Shown piece by piece: positions 43,897 through 53,130 of a DNA stretch of 64,000 nt. A program made the position numbers and the translations under genes. The notes beneath the pieces are model-generated. The model worked only from the letters and a program-made list of their open reading frames with translations. It was not told the origin of the DNA and did no database searches. Origin of the DNA: Pseudomonas sp. WN033 (GTDB lineage Bacteria; Pseudomonadota; Gammaproteobacteria; Pseudomonadales; Pseudomonadaceae). How positions within the stretch are numbered: position 1 is the first letter of the stretch; the number at the start of each line of letters is the position of its first letter. The stretch spans positions 186,001-250,000 of the forward strand of contig NSKG01000002.1 in NCBI GenBank assembly GCA_002287035.1, written 5' to 3'.

Positions 43897-43928
43897 CGGT
43901 AAGGTTCATGTCACACAGGGTGTAATCA

Positions 43929-46337
43929 ATGAGCGACCAGGAAGACTTTCAGGCGGATGTAATCGAGCAGGATGAAACCACTGACGACCAGCCGGGGACT
44001 GGGCTGGTGTTGCCGGACCAGCGCTTGCCCGAGCGCCTGTACCTGATACCGATCAACAACCGCCCCTTCTTTCCCGCCCAGGTAATGCCGGTTGTTGTCA
44101 ATGAGGCGCCTTGGGCGGAAACCCTCGAACGGGTGGCCAACACTCCACACCAGAGTCTGTCGCTATTCTTTATAGACAGCCCCGGCACCGACCCGGAACA
44201 ATTCAGCCCTGAACAGCTGTCACTGACAGGCTGCGCGGTGAAGGTACATCACGCCAGCCGTGGCGACGGCAAGATGCAGTTCATCGCCCAAGGTCTGACC
44301 CGAGTGCGGATTACCCAATGGCTAAGCCGCAAGCCGCCCTATCTGGTAGAGGTCGAATACCCACAAGCCCCGGCGGACGAGCGCAACGAGGTGCGTGCCT
44401 ACGCGATGGCCCTGATCAATGCGATCAAGGAACTGCTGCCGCTCAACCCGCTATACAGCGAAGAGCTCAAGCACTATCTCAACCGCTTCAACCCCAACGA
44501 GCCCTCACCGCTGGCCGACTTCGCCGCCGCACTGACCACGGCCAAAGGGCCGGAGCTGCAGGACGTACTCGATACCGTACCCGTTCTGCGCCGTATGGAA
44601 AAGGTACTGGTGCTATTGAAGAAAGAAATCGACGTAGCCCGTTTGCAGGGCGAAATCAGCGCCGAGGTCAACCGCACCATCAGCGAACATCAACGCAAAT
44701 TCTTTCTCAAGGAACAGCTCAAGATCATTCAGAAAGAGCTGGGCTTGTCCAAAGACGACCGCACCGCCGATATCGAGCAGTTTCAGGAGCGCCTTCAGGG
44801 CAAAATCCTGCCCGAAGCCGCCAGCCGCCGAATTGAGGAAGAGCTGAACAAGCTTTCGGTCCTGGAAACCGGCTCGCCTGAATACGCGGTAACCCGCAAT
44901 TACCTGGACTGGGCCACCGCCATGCCCTGGGGCCTTGAGCACCAGGACCGCATCGATATAAAACAGGCCCGCAAGCTGCTGGACCGTGACCATGACGGCC
45001 TGGAGGATGTGAAACAGCGGATTCTGGAGTTTCTCGCCATCGGCAGCTTCAAGGGCTCTGTAAGCGGCTCAATCATCCTGCTGGTCGGTCCGCCCGGGGT
45101 CGGCAAGACCAGTATTGGCCGCTCGATCGCCGAAAGCCTGGGCCGTCCGTTCTATCGCTTCAGCGTCGGCGGCATGCGCGACGAGGCCGAGATCAAGGGG
45201 CATCGACGCACTTATATCGGAGCCATGCCCGGCAAGTTCGTCCAGGCGCTCAAGGAGGTCGAGGTGATGAACCCGGTGATCATGCTCGACGAGATCGACA
45301 AGCTTGGCGCCAGTCATCAGGGCGACCCGGCCTCAGCCCTGCTCGAAACCCTCGACCCAGAGCAGAACAGTCAGTTTCTCGATCACTATCTGGATCTGCG
45401 TCTGGACCTGTCTAAGGTGCTGTTCGTCTGCACTGCCAATACCCTGGACAGCATTCCCGGCCCGCTCCTCGACCGTATGGATGTGATCCGCCTGTCCGGC
45501 TACATCACTGAGGAAAAACTGGAGATCGCCAAACACCACTTGTGGCCAAAACAACTGACCAAAGCCGGGCTACGCAAGAGTCAGTTACGTATTACCGACA
45601 AGGCCCTGCGCCAGGTGATTGAAAGTTATGCCCGCGAGGCCGGGGTGCGCAACCTGGACAAACAGTTGGGCAAGTTGGTGCGTAAATCGGTCATGCGTCT
45701 ACTGGAACACCCGGATGACAAGCTCAGTATCAAACCCGACGATCTGGCGAACTTGCTCGGCACCCCGGCCTTTCGCAAGGAAAAGAAACTCAAGGGGGTT
45801 GGCATCATCACCGGGCTGGCCTGGACCGCCATGGGTGGAGCCACCCTGCCGGTCGAGGCTAACCGCATTCACACCCTGAACCGGGGATTCAAGCTGACCG
45901 GGCAACTGGGTGAGGTGATGAAGGAGTCAGCGGAAATTGCCTACAGTTACCTGTGCGCCAACCTCAAAAGCTACCAGGCCGACAAGAGTTTCTTTGACGA
46001 GGCCTTCGTGCATTTGCATGTGCCTGAAGGAGCAACACCCAAGGACGGCCCCAGCGCCGGCATCACCATTGCCAGCGCACTGCTGTCCCTGGCACGTAAT
46101 CAGTCGCCGCGCAGCGGCCTGGCAATGACCGGCGAGATCACCCTGACCGGACATGTGTTGCCGGTAGGCGGCATCCGCGAGAAAGTGATTGCTGCACGCC
46201 GCCAGTCAATCCATGAGCTGATACTGCCCGAGGCCAATCGCGGCGATTACGAGGAGCTACCTGAATACCTGCGAGACAACATGACGGTGCATTTTGCCGG
46301 CCATTTCAAGGACGTGGCCAAACGCCTGTTTGACTGA
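43929..46337 (+). CDS. asrA: Lon-type ATP-dependent protease AsrA
   Basis: A second, non-housekeeping Lon family protease of 802 residues. It has an N-terminal substrate-binding domain (LPERLYLIPINNRPFFPAQV, about 30-230), AAA+ ATPase with Walker A GPPGVGKT at 387-394 and GGMRDEAEIKGHRRTYIGAM, and a peptidase domain with the Ser709/Lys752 dyad (KDGPSAGITIA; GGIREKVIAARR). The family N-terminal extension before LPERLYL is acidic (DEETTDDQ-like). Its position beside pruR matches P. aeruginosa asrA, a stress-response protease. It is divergent from pruR and ends at a symmetrical terminator shared with the FimV-like gene. Confidence 0.92.
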   Translation: MSDQEDFQADVIEQDETTDDQPGTGLVLPDQRLPERLYLIPINNRPFFPAQVMPVVVNEAPWAETLERVANTPHQSLSLFFIDSPGTDPEQFSPEQLSLTGCAVKVHHASRGDGKMQFIAQGLTRVRITQWLSRKPPYLVEVEYPQAPADERNEVRAYAMALINAIKELLPLNPLYSEELKHYLNRFNPNEPSPLADFAAALTTAKGPELQDVLDTVPVLRRMEKVLVLLKKEIDVARLQGEISAEVNRTISEHQRKFFLKEQLKIIQKELGLSKDDRTADIEQFQERLQGKILPEAASRRIEEELNKLSVLETGSPEYAVTRNYLDWATAMPWGLEHQDRIDIKQARKLLDRDHDGLEDVKQRILEFLAIGSFKGSVSGSIILLVGPPGVGKTSIGRSIAESLGRPFYRFSVGGMRDEAEIKGHRRTYIGAMPGKFVQALKEVEVMNPVIMLDEIDKLGASHQGDPASALLETLDPEQNSQFLDHYLDLRLDLSKVLFVCTANTLDSIPGPLLDRMDVIRLSGYITEEKLEIAKHHLWPKQLTKAGLRKSQLRITDKALRQVIESYAREAGVRNLDKQLGKLVRKSVMRLLEHPDDKLSIKPDDLANLLGTPAFRKEKKLKGVGIITGLAWTAMGGATLPVEANRIHTLNRGFKLTGQLGEVMKESAEIAYSYLCANLKSYQADKSFFDEAFVHLHVPEGATPKDGPSAGITIASALLSLARNQSPRSGLAMTGEITLTGHVLPVGGIREKVIAARRQSIHELILPEANRGDYEELPEYLRDNMTVHFAGHFKDVAKRLFD

Positions 46338-46366
46338 GGCTGTCCAACCTAATCCAGCCTAACAAT

Positions 46367-46394
46367 AAAAAGGGGCACCCCTGAGTGCCCCTTT
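46367..46394. terminator. Bidirectional terminator between asrA and the FimV-like gene
   Basis: The ten-base stem AAAGGGGCAC/GTGCCCCTTT has a six-base loop and is flanked by A-rich and T-rich sequence. It serves both convergent genes. Confidence 0.85.
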
Positions 46395-46413
46395 CACTCT
46401 CCCACGCCGAGCC

Positions 46414-48330
46414 CTAGCGTCGTTCAGATTTGTGCGGCTCGTCGTGCTCCCACTCCTCCACATCAGGCAGATCATCCAGGCTGACATCGAAGTCGTCATC
46501 CACCGCTTTTGGTGGCTGCTTGCTACGCACAGGCTGCGGCCCCAGTGCGTCGAGCAGGTCCACGTCCAGATCCAGCTTGAAGTCTTCAAGGTTCAGGCGG
46601 ACATCATCCTGCGCCTCCTGCTCGGCTGCGCGCGGGGTTCTGGACGGCTGCTCCAACTCATCATCCATCAGCAGCGGATCCAGGTGATCGACCCGCTCGA
46701 CCATATCGGTCTCAACTTGGGCCAGCAGTGCAGGGAAGCGCATTTTCAACTGATCGATACGCTCCATGTCGGCTCCCAACGCCAGCGCTTCGCGCTCCTG
46801 TGCGGCAAAGGCCGGGCGGTCACACAATTCAGCCAGCACCCGCAGCAACCTGTAGCGCAGATCAAGACGCTCAGGTTGTGTGGCAATGGCCTTATCCAGC
46901 AATACGCGGGCCTCAGCAAACCGCCCATAGGTGATATACAGCTCCACCCCGGCCAACGGGTCGGTTGTCGATCTCGGCTGAGCCGGCGCGGCCTGGCGTA
47001 CCCGCACCGAGCCTGGCGCGACCTGCTCGCGCGGGCGGATAGGAGGCATGGGTATCGATTCCGACTCGGCCGAAGACTTCTTGCGCATACCGAACAGCAA
47101 GCCAAGCACAGCCAGTCCCAGCCCGACCAGGATTGGCCACCAGCTGAACCAGCGTTCCAGGCTGCTCGATGTCACCTGTGCACCCAGTCTATCGTCCATC
47201 AGCCCGGCTGCCGGCAAAACACCCAGCGCCCCCGGATTCGGATCATCCGATCCCTGTACCGAACTCTGAGCCCCAGGCTCCGCGCCCGCTACTGCAAGCA
47301 GCGCACCCGCCGCAGCCGACTCTTCAAATGCGGCCTGCTCCAATGCCCGCGCCTCGCGCAGCACTTCGAGCTCAGCCTGCAGACTGGCGATCTGGGAGTC
47401 ACGATTATCCAACTCGCTAAGCAGCACACTGAAGCGCGTCTCCAGCATGCTTAGGCGATCACGCAACTCCGCCGATTCATTGGCTGCAGGCTCCAACGCA
47501 TCGATTCGCAAACGATCAGCGCTCGCAACCGGCTCGGCAACCGTTGCGATCGACTCCGGCTGACTGTCCAGCGGACGCTGGGCCGGCGGCGCAGCTGAAA
47601 ATCCCAACTGCTCAGCGGTCGGCAACACCAACGCCTGCCCCTGGCGCAAACGGTTGATGTCTCCGTCAATAAAGGCCTGAGGATTCAAGGCGCGAATCGC
47701 CAGCATGGTTTGTCGCACACCAGCACGCTCATCAGGACGGTAGCGTTCGGCAATCGCCCACAGGGTATCACCCGCCACGGTCTGATATTGCGCAGCACCC
47801 GGCTGCGGTTGCAAATCGGGCAGTGCCAGCGCAGCTGGCGCCGGTTGCACTGGACGTGAGACTGGCGTCTGGACGCTTGATCGGGTCTGGGCCGCAGCAG
47901 CTACCGGTTGACTGATGCCCGGTCCCGGACTGTACAGCGGCGGATCAAGCAGCACGGTATATTCACGCAGCATGACCCCATTGGGCCGGCGCAACTCAAC
48001 CAGGAAGTTCAGATAAGGCTCGCGTACCGGCCAGTTGGATTCAACATCGATGAATAGACGATTGTTGCGCAGCACCGGGACGAAACGCAGGTCGGTGAGA
48101 AAATAAGGTCGCTGAATGCCTGCTTGATCGAAAGCCTGCTGGTCAGCCAGACGAACCCGAATATCCTCAGGTGTCACGCCACTACTGCCATGCAACTCAA
48201 TAGTGGCCTTGAGGGGTTCGTTGAGCGCCGACCCCAAAGCAATGTCACCCAGCCCCAGCGCATTGGAGATTCCGGCATACAAAGCCGCCACGGTGGCGAC
48301 TCCCAATACAACCCGGTGTTTGGCAGGCAT
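46414..48330 (-). CDS. FimV-like LysM protein (short, lacks the usual C-terminal domain)
   Basis: A 638-residue inner-membrane protein resembling FimV, the polar hub for type IV pili and motility. It starts with a signal or anchor segment and the conserved FimV N-terminus (GLGDIALGSALNEPLKATIE; VRLADQQAFDQAGIQRPYFL), has a LysM domain (YQTVAGDTLWAIAERYRP, about 183-240), a coiled coil (LRDRLSMLETRFSVLLSELD), one membrane helix (WWPILVGLGLAVLGLLFG) and a cytoplasmic TPR-like stretch (LYITYGRFAEARVLLDKAIA). The tail is acidic and ends EHDEPHKSERR. The DLARAY-type FimV C-terminal domain seen in full-length (about 900-residue) FimV is absent. It is probably a paralogue; a true shortening is also possible. 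Confidence 0.85.
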   Translation of the reverse strand: MPAKHRVVLGVATVAALYAGISNALGLGDIALGSALNEPLKATIELHGSSGVTPEDIRVRLADQQAFDQAGIQRPYFLTDLRFVPVLRNNRLFIDVESNWPVREPYLNFLVELRRPNGVMLREYTVLLDPPLYSPGPGISQPVAAAAQTRSSVQTPVSRPVQPAPAALALPDLQPQPGAAQYQTVAGDTLWAIAERYRPDERAGVRQTMLAIRALNPQAFIDGDINRLRQGQALVLPTAEQLGFSAAPPAQRPLDSQPESIATVAEPVASADRLRIDALEPAANESAELRDRLSMLETRFSVLLSELDNRDSQIASLQAELEVLREARALEQAAFEESAAAGALLAVAGAEPGAQSSVQGSDDPNPGALGVLPAAGLMDDRLGAQVTSSSLERWFSWWPILVGLGLAVLGLLFGMRKKSSAESESIPMPPIRPREQVAPGSVRVRQAAPAQPRSTTDPLAGVELYITYGRFAEARVLLDKAIATQPERLDLRYRLLRVLAELCDRPAFAAQEREALALGADMERIDQLKMRFPALLAQVETDMVERVDHLDPLLMDDELEQPSRTPRAAEQEAQDDVRLNLEDFKLDLDVDLLDALGPQPVRSKQPPKAVDDDFDVSLDDLPDVEEWEHDEPHKSERR

Positions 48331-48626
48331 ACCTTAATCCCTTGTTGTTCAATGACCCCAGCTTGGCGGAGTCTTATTCACGGAGCACCCAGGGCAATAC
48401 CATTATGCCACTACAAATCCCAAAAACGAACACACCATCGCCACGTTTTTGGCGAAACAGAGAAAAAACTCATTCGATCGACAAATGACAGTCACATACA
48501 AAGCCAAGCCTATAGTTATATAGCTAGACGCCAGTACCGAGACCGTCAAGCTGCGACCGGCAAATCCTCCCAAGCCTGGCGACTTGCGGTAGAATCGGCT
48601 CCCGGCCCGTCAACACTAAATGCCTC

Positions 48627-49370
48627 ATGAATGATGTAGACAAACTGTTCGCCCAACCACTGACCAAGGTTAGCGACTTCGTGTTCGATCACGACGTAGC
48701 TCGGGTATTTCCCGACATGATCAAACGTTCGGTCCCTGGCTATCCGACCATTGTCGAGACGATCGGCCTGATTGCCGGGCAGCATGCGGGGCCGCACACA
48801 CTGATTTACGACCTGGGCTGCTCGCTTGGCGCCGCCACTCAGTCCATGCGCCGGCATGTGCGCAGTCAAGGCTGCCGCATCATTGCAGTGGACAATGCCC
48901 CAGCCATGGTCGAGCGCTGCCGTGAATACCTCAGTGCCCAGTCGGCCATGACTGAAGAACTGACCCCGGCCGAAGTGATCGAGGCAGACATTCTCGAGCT
49001 GCCCCTGCAGCCCTGCTCGGTGGTAGTGCTGAACTTCACCCTGCAGTTCATCAATCCAGAGCTGCGCTTGCCCCTGCTCAGCCGCATTCGTCAGGCACTC
49101 AAACCGGGCGGCATATTGCTGTTGTCGGAAAAGTTGCGTTTCGATGACCCGGATCAGCAGCAACGCCTGGAAAACCTGCACTACGCCTTCAAACGGGCCA
49201 ACGGCTACAGTGAGCTGGAGATCGCCCAGAAGCGCAGCGCGATTGAAAACGTCATGCGCCCAGACACTCTGGATACTCACCTGCAACGCCTCCAGCAGGC
49301 CGGCTTCAGCCAGGCGCATAGCTGGTTTCAATGCCTCAATTTCTGCTCGATGATCGCCACTTGTGATTGA
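48627..49370 (+). CDS. cmoA: Carboxy-S-adenosyl-L-methionine synthase
   Basis: A class I methyltransferase-fold enzyme that makes carboxy-SAM from SAM and prephenate for wobble uridine modification in tRNA. The 247-residue protein has [20 protein letters not shown], the SAM-binding loop [35 protein letters not shown] and [15 protein letters not shown], all diagnostic. The ATG lacks a good Shine-Dalgarno sequence. It overlaps cmoB by eight bases, so the two are translationally coupled. Confidence 0.96.
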   Translation: MNDVDKLFAQPLTKVSDFVFDHDVARVFPDMIKRSVPGYPTIVETIGLIAGQHAGPHTLIYDLGCSLGAATQSMRRHVRSQGCRIIAVDNAPAMVERCREYLSAQSAMTEELTPAEVIEADILELPLQPCSVVVLNFTLQFINPELRLPLLSRIRQALKPGGILLLSEKLRFDDPDQQQRLENLHYAFKRANGYSELEIAQKRSAIENVMRPDTLDTHLQRLQQAGFSQAHSWFQCLNFCSMIATCD

Positions 49371-50334
49371 CTATCAACCGCTTTTCCACGCCCTGCGCAA
49401 CACCCCACTGGAACACTGGCTGGATAACCTGCCACAGGCCCTGAACCAGCGGCTGGACACAACCAATCATGGCGATCTGGCTCGCTGGCAGGCGGTTCTG
49501 GAACAGATTCCGTCACTGCCGCAAGCGTCCATTGAGTTGCAGCACGGAGTGCGCATCGGGCACCCGGAGGCCATCGACGAGTCGACCCAAGCAGCTCTGC
49601 GCCAGGCCTTGCAAGGTCTGCATCCATGGCGCAAGGGGCCGTTCGAGCTGTTCGGGGTTCATATCGATACCGAATGGCGTTCGGACTGGAAATGGCAGCG
49701 CGTCGCCCCGCACCTTGATCTGCGCGGCAAGCGAATTCTGGATGTTGGCTGTGGCAACGGCTATTACATGTGGCGGATGTGGCAGGCAGGCGCCCAACTG
49801 GTTGTCGGCGTTGACCCCAACCTGCTGTTTCTCAATCAATTTCTGGCAATCCGTCGATTCATGCCTGAGGCGCCGGTCTGGCAACTGCCCTTCACCCTTG
49901 AAGAGTTGCCGGAGCCGACCGATGGCTTCGACGCGGTGTTCTCCATGGGCGTGCTGTATCACCGACGCGCGCCTATCGACCACCTGTTACAGCTCAAGGC
50001 CTGCCTGCGCCCCGGCGGTGAACTGGTCATGGAAACACTGGTGGTTGAGGGCGACGCACAACAATGTCTGGTGCCCGAAGACCGCTATGCGCAAATGCGC
50101 AACGTCTGGTTCCTGCCTTCAGTCCCACTGCTTGAGCGATTCCTGCGCCGGGCAGGCTTTCAGGATGTGCGCTGCGTGGACCAGGCTCATACCAGCACCG
50201 AGGAACAACGCAGCACCGACTGGATGCGTTTTCAGTCACTGCCTGACTTTCTTGACCCGGAGAATCCGGCACTGACCCGCGAAGGCTATCCTGCACCCTT
50301 GCGGGCAGTGATACTGGCCCGCAAGCCCGGCTAA
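49363..50334 (+). CDS. cmoB: tRNA U34 carboxymethyltransferase
   Basis: Transfers the carboxymethyl group of carboxy-SAM to 5-hydroxyuridine at position 34 of tRNA, giving cmo5U. The 323-residue protein has [20 protein letters not shown], the SAM loop [49 protein letters not shown] and [10 protein letters not shown], all characteristic. The start is GTG 49363 inside the end of cmoA. It is followed by a mobile repeat element, not by a terminator. Confidence 0.97.
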   Translation: MIDYQPLFHALRNTPLEHWLDNLPQALNQRLDTTNHGDLARWQAVLEQIPSLPQASIELQHGVRIGHPEAIDESTQAALRQALQGLHPWRKGPFELFGVHIDTEWRSDWKWQRVAPHLDLRGKRILDVGCGNGYYMWRMWQAGAQLVVGVDPNLLFLNQFLAIRRFMPEAPVWQLPFTLEELPEPTDGFDAVFSMGVLYHRRAPIDHLLQLKACLRPGGELVMETLVVEGDAQQCLVPEDRYAQMRNVWFLPSVPLLERFLRRAGFQDVRCVDQAHTSTEEQRSTDWMRFQSLPDFLDPENPALTREGYPAPLRAVILARKPG

Positions 50335-50367
50335 GAGGGTATTTACAAATTACTGCGCTCGGCTTAG

Positions 50368-50538
50368 GGAAACACTGATTAAATCAGTTCGGTGTTGGCC
50401 CAATTGTCGCTGACCTGTTCTGGACACGCCGTGAACCCATCCATGGGGGCTTGGCGATGCCCATCCGGGGCATCGACAGTCCAGAACAGGTCAGCGCCAA
50501 CCGGGCTACTGGGCTGGTGTGCAATTAATCAGTATTCC
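50368..50538. mobile_element. MITE-like element, copy 1 (171 bases)
   Basis: The left arm starts GGAAACACTGATTAA and runs through CTGACCTGTTCTGGAC. The right arm starts GTCCAGAACAGGTCAGCG and ends ATTAATCAGTATTCC, so the arms are inverted over about 60 bases. Both arms match those of the element at 58542-58842. The core (about 50430-50477) carries two small hairpins (CCCATCCATGGGG and GATGCCC..GGGGCATC) and encodes nothing. It sits between convergent cmoB and the thioesterase gene. No clean flanking direct repeat is visible (TTAG versus CTTT). Confidence 0.72.
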
Positions 50539-50552
50539 CTTTTGGACTGCGC

Positions 50553-51347
50553 TCAGCCGAAAACCGCAACCGTTTGCCGGCTAATCGCGACCAACGCCCC
50601 ATCCTCGCGCCAGACCATCGCTCCGGCATGCCCGTAGCCATCCCGGGCATGCTCAATACTGGCTTTGTAGAGCAGCCAGTCGGTATTACCAAGGGCTGGC
50701 TGAGGCTGCACAAACTCGATGGTCCAGGTCAGCGAGCTGGCTGGAGCGCGCTCGGCGAGATGCGGCAGCACTGCCGGTGGCCAGACATCGACCAAGCCAA
50801 GAATATGCGCCTCGTGAACCTCTCCCTCATCCTGTCGAAAGCGCATCCAGCCGCCCATATCGCGCTTGCGGCTGCGACTGAACGGCAGATCGCCAAAACA
50901 CCAACGCAGATTGAAGTGTTTGAGAAAGACCGGACTCAGACCTTCGATATACGGCGTATCGACATACTGATCAGGTGCTTTGACCTCAGGAGGCGGCTCA
51001 GCCACGACATTAACCACCGACTCCCGCGCCGCGCCGAAGCTACCCTGAATGATGCACATCACCTGGCCATTCTGACGGGCCATGCCGAGCATCTGGCTGA
51101 CTGCCTTGCCCTCACGCAATACCTCTGCTTCAACCATCATCGTCTCGCCCGGCGCCACCGGCCCGACGAACGTGATCGCCAGCGAACGCACCGGACGCCC
51201 AGCCGGAACTTTCTCACGCATGCCCTGGTACACCAGCGCCGCCACCAGGCCGCCATAGCCGGCCCGGCCTTGAGCCCAGTCGGGCGGAATAGTCACCTGG
51301 TTGTCGGGCGAGCGGGACAGAGCGGCAAGCAATTCTGCAAAGGTCAT
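50553..51347 (-). CDS. Acyl-CoA thioesterase, TesB-like double hot-dog family
   Basis: A 264-residue thioesterase-superfamily protein likely to hydrolyse acyl-CoA. It has a tandem hot-dog layout: the first half contains TIPPDWAQGRAGYGGLVAAL and RSLAITFVGPVAPGETMMVE, and the second half contains SLTWTIEFVQPQPALGNTDW and GYGHAGAMVWREDGALVAIS. The start MTFAELLAAL at 51347 has AAGGA upstream; seven upstream codons are excluded. It is a single gene whose 3' end lies 14 bases from a mobile repeat. The natural substrate is unknown. Confidence 0.85.
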   Translation of the reverse strand: MTFAELLAALSRSPDNQVTIPPDWAQGRAGYGGLVAALVYQGMREKVPAGRPVRSLAITFVGPVAPGETMMVEAEVLREGKAVSQMLGMARQNGQVMCIIQGSFGAARESVVNVVAEPPPEVKAPDQYVDTPYIEGLSPVFLKHFNLRWCFGDLPFSRSRKRDMGGWMRFRQDEGEVHEAHILGLVDVWPPAVLPHLAERAPASSLTWTIEFVQPQPALGNTDWLLYKASIEHARDGYGHAGAMVWREDGALVAISRQTVAVFG

Positions 51348-51437
51348 CAATAGCTTCCTTGGGATCAATATCCTTGCATGTTAATGCCCGGCGCAGCGTA
51401 TTCGCATACTCATTGGTGCACTGAATGGCCCACTATC

Positions 51438-52118
51438 TCAGGACTGCCTGCGCAGCCCCGACAACCAGCCCAGTGCCAGCCAGGCCGCAGGTATCTCCGG
51501 CCAGTCGTGCTCGCCCAGGCCCGCCAGGTCATAACCCGGCACCCCGGCCCGGGCCAACAAGCGTTCATGCCACCAGCGCAGGCATGCCCCGCTACCCGGC
51601 TCAAGCTGCCTGGCCAGGGTCATGCGCAGGCGCATGGGCAACGACAACAGCAAGCGCTGCTCAACCGCGAGAAAGATTTGCCGTTCATTCTCCAGATAGG
51701 CCGCTTCAGCGGCAGCCGAGAGGTTCAGTTGCTGAGCCAAAATCAGTAATTGGCGGGCATACTCGCGGTGACTTTGCAGTGGGTCAAGGCGGCTGCGCCA
51801 ATCCAGTTGCAAACGCTCTACGGCCTCGGTCAGGGTATGCACCCCCGCGCTTGGTGCATCGAGCAACACCGCCAGCCAGCGGCGCTGCAGCAGTGACAGG
51901 CCTTGCAGCAACAGCAACAACTCGGCGCTGCTGGAACCCGGCTTTGGGCGCCAGTCGCCGACTTCAGAATCGGCGACCTGGAGCAGCCGTGCACAGCGTT
52001 CCGGCCATTCAGTCGGCCCCAACTGGCGACGCATGCTGTGCCATTGTTGCTCGAGCACCTCAACACCCTGCTGCAGCCAGCGCCCGGCCTGCTGCCGGGC
52101 CGTGCGTTTAGCCCCCAT
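51438..52118 (-). CDS. Hypothetical protein, third gene of the ycjX-ycjF operon
   Basis: A 226-residue, Leu/Arg/Gln-rich, predicted all-helical protein without signal peptide or membrane helix. Recognisable stretches include QGLSLLQRRWLAVLLDAPSA, WRSRLDPLQSHREYARQLLI and ENERQIFLAVEQRLLLSLPM. The start ATG 52118 lies inside the end of ycjF (11-base overlap) with GGAGGG upstream, so it is translationally coupled to ycjF. I do not recognise a family. Co-conservation with YcjX and YcjF would suggest a partner in the same membrane-stress or envelope complex. Confidence 0.7.
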   Translation of the reverse strand: MGAKRTARQQAGRWLQQGVEVLEQQWHSMRRQLGPTEWPERCARLLQVADSEVGDWRPKPGSSSAELLLLLQGLSLLQRRWLAVLLDAPSAGVHTLTEAVERLQLDWRSRLDPLQSHREYARQLLILAQQLNLSAAAEAAYLENERQIFLAVEQRLLLSLPMRLRMTLARQLEPGSGACLRWWHERLLARAGVPGYDLAGLGEHDWPEIPAAWLALGWLSGLRRQS

Positions 52119-53130
52119 CCTTCCCTCCGGTCAAACGCTCACGAATTGCCTGAATGATGCCCCGGTTGTCTTCAGCCAGCATGCCCTGATCATCCGCCGG
52201 CACTGCCCGGCACAAGTCCAGGGTGAAATGTCCCAGCCGTGAACTGTACAGGCCAACACCAATCCCCTGCCCGACCCGAGCCGCCAGTTTCTCCATCAAG
52301 CCAGACAGCAAGCTGTCGCTCAATGCTCCGATAGCCATCTCAGTACCGCCAGCCAAAGCAATATTGCGCAGCACATGACGGGCCAGTCGCCAGCGCCCGA
52401 GCTGCCCCATTGGAATGCCAAACAGCTGCGCCAGCTTCTGCATCATCCGGACATTGCGCCAGACCACCAGCATCAGATCGACCGCCACCCAGGGGCTGGT
52501 CGCCACCAGCATCCCGGTTCCAGTCGACTCGCGCCGGATCAGTTGCCGCGCCTGCAGGTCCAAAGCCTGATAGAACTCCTGGTTAAGCCGACGCCGAACC
52601 TCTTCAGGACTGTGCGACACGTCCAGCGTGGCACAACTGGCGCGCACGGCCTGTGCTAGCGGGGTGTCCCGGTATAGAGCCTGCAAACGCTCCAGCCAGT
52701 CGACCGACAAGCGGGCCCCAGGCTCACGCAAGGCCAACTGCATTTCTCGGCGTAATTGCTCCAGTTCGGAAAGGCGCAGGCGCTGACGCCGAATATCACG
52801 CCAGGCCAATGCCGCAGTGCCGGCCAGGGCCAGCCCCAACCCGCCAAGCAGCACACCGGCCAACGGCTGCCAGTTCCAGGCATCCAAGGTCCAGCGTCCC
52901 CACTCGAAGGCAGCCCCTCCCAGGACCAGCGCAAGAACCGAGCGCCCTAGCCGGCCTGGCCAAGGGCTGGTCGGTGGCGGGTTGAGTGTGTCCGGCAATG
53001 CCGGTTCGGCCTCAGGCAGCTGGCTGGCCAACTGTTCGGCCGGCACATCGCCAATGATCCGGGTGGCTGCGTCCGCCCCTTGCTGCTCGGTTTCCCAGCG
53101 CTCGAGAATACGGGTTTTGTCCTGACTCAT
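52108..53130 (-). CDS. ycjF: YcjF-family inner-membrane protein (DUF697)
   Basis: A 340-residue membrane protein of the TIGR01620/DUF697 family. The N-terminus is polar, two membrane helices lie near residues 60-105 (WPGRLGRSVLALVLGGAAFE; LAGVLLGGLGLALAGTAALA), and the C-terminal domain has LVATSPWVAVDLMLVVWRNV and LARHVLRNIALAGGTEM. Its ATG overlaps the ycjX stop (TGATG), giving tight coupling. The YcjX/YcjF pair is induced by heat or phage-type stress in enterics; the molecular function is unknown. Confidence 0.9.
   Translation of the reverse strand: MSQDKTRILERWETEQQGADAATRIIGDVPAEQLASQLPEAEPALPDTLNPPPTSPWPGRLGRSVLALVLGGAAFEWGRWTLDAWNWQPLAGVLLGGLGLALAGTAALAWRDIRRQRLRLSELEQLRREMQLALREPGARLSVDWLERLQALYRDTPLAQAVRASCATLDVSHSPEEVRRRLNQEFYQALDLQARQLIRRESTGTGMLVATSPWVAVDLMLVVWRNVRMMQKLAQLFGIPMGQLGRWRLARHVLRNIALAGGTEMAIGALSDSLLSGLMEKLAARVGQGIGVGLYSSRLGHFTLDLCRAVPADDQGMLAEDNRGIIQAIRERLTGGKDGG

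Noticed and set aside
50368..50538. Remnant of a complete insertion sequence
   Set aside because: There is no trace of transposase coding sequence in either element; the cores are hairpins only. MITE-like is the better description.
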